A DNA stretch of 39,494 nt from Candidatus Pelagibacter sp. (lineage in GTDB: Bacteria; Pseudomonadota; Alphaproteobacteria; Pelagibacterales; Pelagibacteraceae). Below the pieces are notes generated by a model. That model did no database searches and was not told the DNA's origin. It saw nothing but the letters and a program-made list of their open reading frames with translations. Positions within the stretch are counted from its first letter, which is position 1. Each line of letters begins with the position of its first letter. Positions 34,572-39,494 of the stretch are shown one piece after another. The position numbers were made by a program, and so were the translations under genes. Location of the stretch: positions 1 through 39,494 of the forward strand of contig JAOLYI010000006.1 in the NCBI GenBank assembly GCA_028343315.1, in the 5' to 3' direction.

Positions 34572-35678
34572 ATGAAAAATTATTTAGAATTTGAAAAAGA
34601 AATTAAAGCTCTAGAACAAGAAGTAGATGGATTAAAAAGCCCCTTTGGTTCTGAGGGAATTTCAGAGGTCGATACACAAAAAATAAAAAATACACAAAAT
34701 GAAATTAATGAAAAACTAAAAGAGACCTATTCTAATCTTAATAGCTGGCAAAGAACACAAGTTGCAAGACACGAGGACAGACCTAAAGCAAATTTTTATA
34801 TCAAAAAAATATTTTCACAATTTACATTGTTATCAGGTGATCGATACTTTGGTGACGATAAATCCGTCATAGCTGGTTTTGGATTAATCGATAACAAATC
34901 TGTTTTAGTCATTGGCCAGGAAAAAGGAGAAGACCTTAACAGCAGAATTGAAAGAAACTTCGGGATGATGAGACCTGAAGGATATAGGAAATGTATAAGA
35001 TTAATGAAATTAGCAGACCGTTTTCAAATACCCGTAATAAGTTTTATCGATACTCCAGGAGCTTACCCAGGACTAGGAGCGGAACAAAGAGGACAAGCTT
35101 CGGCAATTGCAAACTCTATAGAGTGCTGCATGTCACTAACTGTTCCTAATATATCAATTATCATTGGTGAGGGTGGATCAGGAGGAGCTATTGCTTTAGC
35201 TTCGTCAAATAAAGTTATTATGTTAGAAAATTCAATTTACTCAGTAATTTCTCCAGAGGGATGTGCATCGATACTTTGGCGTGATCAAAGTAAATCATTA
35301 CAAGCAGCTGAAGCAATGAAATTAACGGCAAAAGATTTATTAAACCTTAAAGTCATTGATGAAATTATCCCAGAGCCTTTAGGTGGGGCGCATAGAGACC
35401 CCGAAAATATTGCTATAGATATTAAAAGTTCTATCATTAAAAATTTAAAAGGTTTCGAAAATTTTAGTAAAGAAGAAATTTACGATCATAGAAAAGCAAA
35501 ATTCCTTCAAATCGGCAGAGATCAAGGTTTTAGCAAATCTTCCAATCTAGATGGAGGAGGATTAAGCTATAAGGACTCAAGCATACAAAAAATAGTATCG
35601 CATTTAGACGAAAATAAACTAATTTATGCTGGGATAGGTTTGATGGCTATTACAAGCTTAATTATTCTAATATTTTAA
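34572..35678 (+). CDS. accA: Acetyl-CoA carboxylase carboxyltransferase subunit alpha, with hydrophobic C-terminal tail
   Basis: Residues 1-318 match AccA: the N-terminal helical part (YSNLNSWQRTQVARHEDRP), the crotonase-like core with FGMMRPEGYRKCIRLMKLA, IDTPGAYPGLGAEQRGQA, GEGGSGGAIALA and SPEGCASILWRD. It forms the carboxyltransferase with AccD to make malonyl-CoA. The protein is 368 residues, about 50 longer than E. coli AccA. The extra tail has a glycine/serine linker and ends in a hydrophobic segment (LIYAGIGLMAITSLIILIF) at the extreme C-terminus. That tail looks like a membrane anchor. The frame is continuous with no sign of a sequencing shift. Confidence 0.93.
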   Translation: MKNYLEFEKEIKALEQEVDGLKSPFGSEGISEVDTQKIKNTQNEINEKLKETYSNLNSWQRTQVARHEDRPKANFYIKKIFSQFTLLSGDRYFGDDKSVIAGFGLIDNKSVLVIGQEKGEDLNSRIERNFGMMRPEGYRKCIRLMKLADRFQIPVISFIDTPGAYPGLGAEQRGQASAIANSIECCMSLTVPNISIIIGEGGSGGAIALASSNKVIMLENSIYSVISPEGCASILWRDQSKSLQAAEAMKLTAKDLLNLKVIDEIIPEPLGGAHRDPENIAIDIKSSIIKNLKGFENFSKEEIYDHRKAKFLQIGRDQGFSKSSNLDGGGLSYKDSSIQKIVSHLDENKLIYAGIGLMAITSLIILIF

Positions 35679-35680
35679 CC

Positions 35681-35699
35681 ATTGTTGCAAAAAAACAAT
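35681..35699 (+). terminator. Weak hairpin after accA
   Basis: ATTGTT (35681-35686) can pair with AACAAT (35694-35699) across a seven-base A-rich loop, two bases after the accA stop. All but two pairs are A-T or T-A, and there is no strong T-run, so it would be a poor terminator. It is listed because no better one is seen between accA and the csp genes. Confidence 0.3.
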
Positions 35700-35723
35700 T
35701 TAATTAATTAATATTTTCTACTA

Positions 35724-35779
35724 TTGACTTTTACTGCTCTAAGCTATTAAAGAAGCAAATAACTAATCATTGATTAGTT
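35724..35779 (+). promoter_or_regulatory. csp leader: promoter-like box and hairpin
   Basis: TTGACT (35724-35729) is a good -35 match, with TATTAA (35745-35750) at a rather short spacing of 15. Downstream, AACTAATC (35761-35768) pairs exactly with GATTAGTT (35772-35779) around a three-base loop. The hairpin would lie in the csp 5' leader and could melt or persist with temperature, or the inverted repeat could be an operator. The role is inferred. Confidence 0.45.
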
Positions 35780-35811
35780 TAAGTTAATAAAAATAAGGAA
35801 AAACAAATAAT

Positions 35812-36024
35812 ATGAGTACACTAAAAGGTAAAGTAAAGTGGTTCAATGGTACTAAAGGATATGGTTTCATTGAAAGAGAAGACAAAGAAAAAGACGTGTT
35901 CGTACATTCTTCAGCTGTTAGAGATGCAGGTTTAAAATATTTAAACGAAGGTGATGAGTTAACGTTTGAAGTGGAGAGCACGGAAAAAGGTCCTTCAGCA
36001 GTAAAACTGCAGAAAACATCTTAA
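35812..36024 (+). CDS. Cold-shock domain protein, copy 1
   Basis: The 70-residue protein is a single CspA-type OB fold. RNA-binding motifs RNP1 (KGYGFIE) and RNP2 (VFVHSSA) are both intact, as is the start [15 protein letters not shown]. Such proteins bind single-stranded RNA and keep mRNA unstructured. An AAGGAAA stretch before the ATG may serve ribosome binding. It has a near twin 124 bases downstream, identical over the first 104 bases of coding sequence. A structured hairpin follows the stop codon. Confidence 0.95.
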   Translation: MSTLKGKVKWFNGTKGYGFIEREDKEKDVFVHSSAVRDAGLKYLNEGDELTFEVESTEKGPSAVKLQKTS

Positions 36025-36050
36025 TCTAAATTTCCTAAATTCACGAATTG

Positions 36051-36086
36051 TTGGGACATAACTTTAGAAATATGGTTTTGTCCCAA
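36051..36086 (+). other. Conserved 3' hairpin after csp copy 1
   Basis: An 8-bp stem TTGGGACA (36051-36058) with TGTCCCAA (36079-36086) is followed inward by a T/T mismatch, a 3-bp stem AAC/GTT, and a 12-base loop containing TTAGAAA. The same element follows the second csp gene with the same loop length and compensating base changes. There is no T-run after it. It may be an mRNA 3'-end protector, processing site or protein-binding element. Confidence 0.75.
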
Positions 36087-36148
36087 TATAAAAAATACTT
36101 CATCAATATAGATGGCGTATCAACAACAACAAGAAAGAAAAAATAAAC

Positions 36149-36358
36149 ATGAGTACACTAAAAGGTAAAGTAAAGTGGTTCAATGGTACTAAAGGATATG
36201 GTTTCATTGAAAGAGAAGACAAAGAAAAAGACGTGTTCGTACATTCTTCAGCAGTTAAGGAAGCAGGTTTAAATTATTTAAACGAAGGTGATGAATTAAC
36301 TTTTGAAGTAGAGAACGGAGACAAAGGTCCTTCAGCAGTAAAATTGCAGAAAGCTTAA
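36149..36358 (+). CDS. Cold-shock domain protein, copy 2
   Basis: The 69-residue protein is the tandem paralogue of the preceding gene, with the same RNP1 and RNP2 motifs. The first 104 bases are identical to copy 1 while the rest differs at many positions, with changes such as [11 protein letters not shown] to [11 protein letters not shown]. The upstream leader is not similar to that of copy 1, apart from an A-rich ribosome-binding region. This pattern suggests either recent gene conversion over the 5' half or a strong coding constraint there. The same hairpin type follows the stop codon. Confidence 0.95.
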   Translation: MSTLKGKVKWFNGTKGYGFIEREDKEKDVFVHSSAVKEAGLNYLNEGDELTFEVENGDKGPSAVKLQKA

Positions 36359-36383
36359 TCTTATTTCCAAAATCACAAATTAT

Positions 36384-36417
36384 CGGGACAAAGCATTAGA
36401 AACATTGTTCTGTCCCG
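36384..36417 (+). other. Conserved 3' hairpin after csp copy 2
   Basis: CGGGACA (36384-36390) pairs with TGTCCCG (36411-36417). Inside are an A/C mismatch, the short stem AGC/GTT with one G-T pair, and a 12-base loop with TTAGAAA. Compared with copy 1, the outer T-A pair is C-G here and an inner A-T is G-T, so pairing is kept while sequence changes. Confidence 0.75.
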
Positions 36418-36517
36418 CTAGTTTTCCTTGAAAAAGACACATTTATTTCCTAAATAGACGATAATGATTATAAAAAACAAGATTTCTACACTAAGAAAAC
36501 ATTCTAACAGAATGCAT

Positions 36518-36535
36518 GCTAGGCTATTGCTTAGC
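36518..36535 (+). other. Hairpin between csp copy 2 and tRNA-His
   Basis: GCTAGGC (36518-36524) pairs with GCTTAGC (36529-36535), with one G-T pair and a TATT loop. TATAAT follows at 36537-36542, 48 bases before the tRNA, and could be its -10. No T-run is present, so it is not a clear terminator. The rest of 36418-36589 shows nothing else I recognise. Confidence 0.35.
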
Positions 36536-36589
36536 TTATAATCAAACATATATAAATTTAATAAAAATTAAGATAAAAACAAAAGGGAT

Positions 36590-36666
36590 GCAGTAGTAGC
36601 TCAGTTGGTTAGAGCACTAGTTTGTGGAACTAGGGGTCGGTGGTTCGAATCCACCCTACTGTACCA
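36590..36666 (+). tRNA. tRNA-His (anticodon GTG)
   Basis: A full cloverleaf is present. The acceptor stem GCAGTAG (36590-36596) pairs with CTACTGT (36656-36662), with a G-T first pair. The anticodon stem CTAGT/ACTAG encloses TTGTGGA with anticodon GTG. The T-arm is GGTGG-TTCGAAT-CCACC. CCA is encoded (36664-36666). The discriminator base is A73 and the base before position 1 is T, so neither C73 nor an encoded G-1 is present. It lies four bases ahead of hisS, the gene for its own synthetase. Confidence 0.95.
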
Positions 36667-36670
36667 AATA

Positions 36671-38005
36671 ATGACAAAAGAAAAAAAAAATAAACCCACC
36701 AAGGAACTTCCTTTAGGGTTTGTAGATAGGCAAGAAAAAGAATTACTCGTACGTGATTTTATAATTTCTAACATCAAGGAGGTTATGATCAAGTATGGTT
36801 TTCAATATCTTGAAACACCTAGTTTTGAGTATTCAGATAGTATTGGAAAATTTTTACCCGATAAAGACAGGCCTGATGAGGGTGTTTTTTCATTTCAAGA
36901 TGAAAATAAGTGGTTATCTCTTAGGTATGATTTGACAGCGCCGCTAGCACGTTATGTAGCAAAAAATTATTTAGAAATTCCTAAACCATTTAAAAGATAT
37001 CAATTAGGAACGGTTTGGAGAAATGAAAAACCAGGTCCAGGAAGGTTTAGAGAATTTTTACAATTTGATGCTGATTTTGTAGGAACAAAAAGCTTACAAG
37101 CAGATGCCGAGTTATGTGTCATGATTTCAGAAATTCTTGAAAACTGCGGTCTTGCGAAATCAGAATATGTAATCAAAATTTCATCAAGGAAAATAACTGA
37201 GGAATTATTTAAAAAAATAAATATTAATGACAATCAACAAAAGCTTACCACCCTTAGAGCCCTAGATAAAATTGATAGACTTGGTTGGAATGGAGTAAAA
37301 GAATTATTAGGCGAGGGTAGAAAAGATAAATCTGGTGACTTCACAAAAGGCGCAAATTTAAAGCCAGAAGATATTAAAATAATAGAAGAAACTCTTAAAA
37401 GAAATTCACCTGAAACAGAAGACTTAGTTGAGATATTGAAAATTTTTAAAGATTATAATTTTGATAATTTTGAATTTGATCCGTCAATTATTAGAGGATT
37501 AGAATATTATACAGGTGCAATTTTTGAAGTTAATTTAAAATTTGATGTAACAAACAACAAAGGGCAAGTAATTCAATTTGGATCCATAGGAGGTGGAGGA
37601 AGATACGATAATTTGGTAAATAATTTTGGAAATTATGATGCTCCTGCTACAGGAATATCCATTGGTCTAGATCGTTTAGTTTATGCTTTGATGCAAAAAA
37701 AAGAGTTTAAAGTAAAACAATCTAAACCAGTCGTGATTTGTGTTTTTGATAAAAATTCAATGAAAGATTACATAAATGTTCAAATAATATTAAGAAAGGC
37801 TGGTGTTAGTACCGAAATTTATCCTGGAGAAAGTAAACTAAAAAAACAAATGGAGTATGCGAACAAAATAAAATCTCCAGCAGTTATTTTATATGGTGAA
37901 AATGAAATTAAATCAGGAAAGCCAACTTTAAGAAACCTAAGTTCAGGTGAAGAAAAAACAATTGAAATAAAAGAATTAGCTAATGAAATCAAAAAAATTA
38001 TCTGA
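36671..38005 (+). CDS. hisS: Histidyl-tRNA synthetase
   Basis: The 444-residue class II synthetase charges tRNA-His. Motif 1 lies in the first 60 residues, motif 2 reads YQLGTVWRNEKPGPGRFREF, and motif 3 lies near ATGISIGLDRLVYAL. The histidine-specific stretch RGLEYYTGAIFEV is present, followed by an anticodon-binding domain. Motif 2 with EKPGPGRFREFLQFDAD resembles the divergent alphaproteobacterial HisRS type rather than the E. coli type. The ATG at 36671 is used because upstream frame sequence is inside the tRNA gene. It overlaps hisZ by 23 bases. Confidence 0.93.
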   Translation: MTKEKKNKPTKELPLGFVDRQEKELLVRDFIISNIKEVMIKYGFQYLETPSFEYSDSIGKFLPDKDRPDEGVFSFQDENKWLSLRYDLTAPLARYVAKNYLEIPKPFKRYQLGTVWRNEKPGPGRFREFLQFDADFVGTKSLQADAELCVMISEILENCGLAKSEYVIKISSRKITEELFKKININDNQQKLTTLRALDKIDRLGWNGVKELLGEGRKDKSGDFTKGANLKPEDIKIIEETLKRNSPETEDLVEILKIFKDYNFDNFEFDPSIIRGLEYYTGAIFEVNLKFDVTNNKGQVIQFGSIGGGGRYDNLVNNFGNYDAPATGISIGLDRLVYALMQKKEFKVKQSKPVVICVFDKNSMKDYINVQIILRKAGVSTEIYPGESKLKKQMEYANKIKSPAVILYGENEIKSGKPTLRNLSSGEEKTIEIKELANEIKKII

Positions 38006-39020
38006 AGCTGTAATTAAAACCTTTAAGACTAATGGTTTTGTTTTATCAGAACCTGATGTTCTTTTAGACTCAGATTATATCATTGAAAGGTCTGGAGAAA
38101 AATTTAGAAGTTCAATGCTAACTTTTGATAGAGAGGATGGAAAAACGATGTGCCTAAGACCAGACTTAACAGTTGCATCATGTATAAGTTTTTTGCAAAA
38201 CAAATCTTACTCAAAAATTTATTACTCTGGTCAAGCTTATAGAAGATCAGGAGGCAAAGGTGCAAACTTTATTAATGATCAATTAGGTATCGAAATTCTA
38301 GGTTCCAAAAACCTGATTAAAGATGATCTTAAAGTAATCACTACAATTTTAAGTTCAGTAAAAAAAATTAAAATGAAAAAAATTAAAATTAAAGTAGGTG
38401 ACATAAGTTTATTTAAGAGTTTGATTAATGCTCTTGAAATGCCTGAAAGATGGAAGCTGAGATTAATAAGACACTTCTGGAGACCAAGTTATTTTGAGGA
38501 ACTTTTAAAGAGATTAGAAAAAAATACAGATATTGATGCAGTAACTTTTGATGCAGATAAAAAAAGATTTCATGAAATGAAAAAATTAGGTCAAGACAAA
38601 GTGGTCGCCGGAAGGTCAATATCAGAAATTTTAAAAAGATTTGATAAAAAGATTAAAGACCCAAGATCATTTGCAGATGGAAAAAAAATTGTAAAGATTA
38701 TTAGAACTTTTTTAAAAATTAATTGTAAACTTTCTGAACTTGACGAAAAGTTATTTAAATTTTCAAAAAAAAATAACTTTAAAGAAGATATATTCAAAAA
38801 TTTTAAATCTATCCAAAATTTAAAGAAACTTAAACAAGATATAAATTTTATTACAAATTTTGGTAGAGACGTAGAATATTATACTGGAATTGTATTCGAA
38901 GTATTTTCAGGAAACAAAGAAATTGCTTCCGGAGGTCGTTATGATGATTTGCTTAAAAGTTTAGGAGCTAAAAAGAATATTCCTGCCGTTGGTGCAGCAA
39001 TTAACTTAAAAAATATATGA
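37983..39020 (+). CDS. hisZ: ATP phosphoribosyltransferase regulatory subunit
   Basis: The 345-residue protein is a HisRS-like paralogue without tRNA charging function. LRPDLTVASCISFL and KIYYSGQAYRRSG correspond to the synthetase catalytic region. DVEYYTGIVFEVFSG matches the histidine-binding region, and GGRYDDLLKSLGA follows. There is no anticodon-binding domain. HisZ pairs with short-form HisG to make the first enzyme of histidine synthesis. It starts within the end of hisS and overlaps hisG by four bases (ATGA), which fits 1:1 production. Confidence 0.9.
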   Translation: MKSKKLSEAVIKTFKTNGFVLSEPDVLLDSDYIIERSGEKFRSSMLTFDREDGKTMCLRPDLTVASCISFLQNKSYSKIYYSGQAYRRSGGKGANFINDQLGIEILGSKNLIKDDLKVITTILSSVKKIKMKKIKIKVGDISLFKSLINALEMPERWKLRLIRHFWRPSYFEELLKRLEKNTDIDAVTFDADKKRFHEMKKLGQDKVVAGRSISEILKRFDKKIKDPRSFADGKKIVKIIRTFLKINCKLSELDEKLFKFSKKNNFKEDIFKNFKSIQNLKKLKQDINFITNFGRDVEYYTGIVFEVFSGNKEIASGGRYDDLLKSLGAKKNIPAVGAAINLKNI

Positions 39021-39494
39021 AAGACTTAATTACCATAGGTTTGCCAAGTAAAGGGCGATTAAAAGAAAAATCAATATCATTTTTTAATGACAATGGGTTG
39101 AAAATTATACTAAGCGAAAAAGAAAGAAATTATTTTGGCACTATCGAAAATAAACCAAATGTTAAAATTATATTTCTCCACGCCAAAGAAATCATTCAAA
39201 GATTAGGAGATGGAACTTTAGACGTTGGTGTATCAGGGTTAGATCTATTAAAAGAATCTGATAAAAATTTACAGAGTAAAATAAATATTCAAAAAAAACT
39301 TGATTTTGGGAATGCCAATCTTGTTATTGCAGTGCCTGACGACTGGATAGATGTACAAACAATTGCTGATCTCGAAGAAATATCATTTGATATAAGATCC
39401 AAAAGAAATACCAGGTTGAGAGTAGCAACTAAGTATCCAAATTTAACAAATGATTTTTTGATTTCAAGAGGAGTTACCCAATACAAATTGATAC
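39017..39494 (+). CDS. hisG: ATP phosphoribosyltransferase, short form (C-terminus cut by window edge)
   Basis: About 159 residues are visible, starting MKDLITIGLPSKGRLKEKSI, with the typical HisG GLPSKGRL opening. GTLDVGVSGLDLLKES forms the PRPP-binding region, and RVATKYPNLTNDFL follows as in the catalytic domain. The frame is open to the window end, so the stop is not seen. Its neighbour hisZ implies the short HisG that depends on HisZ. It commits ATP and PRPP to histidine synthesis. Confidence 0.93.
   Translation, partial: MKDLITIGLPSKGRLKEKSISFFNDNGLKIILSEKERNYFGTIENKPNVKIIFLHAKEIIQRLGDGTLDVGVSGLDLLKESDKNLQSKINIQKKLDFGNANLVIAVPDDWIDVQTIADLEEISFDIRSKRNTRLRVATKYPNLTNDFLISRGVTQYKLI

Noticed and set aside
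34514..34700. Possible glycine riboswitch ahead of glcB
   Set aside because: The intergenic space is 58 bases and lacks G-rich aptamer elements; upstream sequence is accA coding.
36051..36417. CRISPR or mobile repeat reading of the duplicated csp hairpins
   Set aside because: There are only two copies, each tied to a csp gene, with no target-site duplication, transposase or regular spacer pattern.
36605..36670. N-terminal extension of hisS
   Set aside because: The extension is the tRNA-His sequence read as protein; the ATG at 36671 fits the HisRS N-terminus.

Overview
The window looks like a streamlined marine alphaproteobacterium of the SAR11 clade (Pelagibacterales, 'Ca. Pelagibacter'-like). 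The reasons are very AT-rich DNA, lysine/asparagine/isoleucine-rich proteins, almost no intergenic space (no gene-free stretch over 300 bases), many 1-10 base gene overlaps, and alphaproteobacterial markers: GcrA, a membrane-anchored CycM-type cytochrome c, an NDUFA9-like protein, a long PstC/PstA pair, a hisS-hisZ-hisG order, and a tRNA-His with A73. I see no prophage, insertion sequence, CRISPR array or toxin system. This is mostly core genome with an expanded phosphorus-acquisition block.

Region 1 (1-7808, minus strand) is one tightly packed set of ten genes: a ribonuclease D-like exonuclease, kdsD, lptC, lptB, aroA, cmk, rpsA, ihfB, pyrF and trpF (cut by the window edge). It joins lipopolysaccharide transport and Kdo synthesis, aromatic amino acid synthesis, and the conserved cmk-rpsA-ihfB block. 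No lptA lies between lptC and lptB. Region 2 (7829-9115, plus) holds an NDUFA9-like NAD(P)-binding protein and a small SMR-fold membrane protein that lacks the family's catalytic glutamate.

Region 3 (about 9200-22931) is a phosphorus block. It contains ugpBAEC for glycerol-3-phosphate uptake and a ugpQ-like phosphodiesterase, two small membrane proteins, and a divergent PiT-like permease on the minus strand. These are followed by phoR, pstS, pstC, pstA, pstB, phoU and phoB. Organic-P uptake, inorganic-P uptake and their two-component control thus sit together. The PhoR here has no membrane segment. Hairpins follow the two binding-protein genes (ugpB and pstS), as expected where the binding protein is made in excess over its permease.

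Region 4 (22964-24363, minus) has gcrA, a 74-residue membrane protein and an aquaporin resembling the AqpS type. Region 5 (24501-27406, plus) has an ABC-2 permease with argD and argF, facing cycM on the minus strand. Region 6 (28046-32372, plus) has kdsB and pheA, then the 4.5S signal recognition particle RNA five bases ahead of dnaX, then ybaB and recR. Region 7 has malate synthase G (minus) divergent from accA (plus, with an unusual hydrophobic C-terminal tail). Region 8 has two tandem cold-shock genes, each followed by the same covarying hairpin. It ends with tRNA-His directly ahead of hisS, hisZ and the start of hisG.

No wholly new multi-gene system stands out. The observations most worth following are the repeated csp 3' hairpin, the SMR protein without its glutamate, the tailed AccA, the soluble PhoR, and the absence of a glycine riboswitch ahead of glcB.
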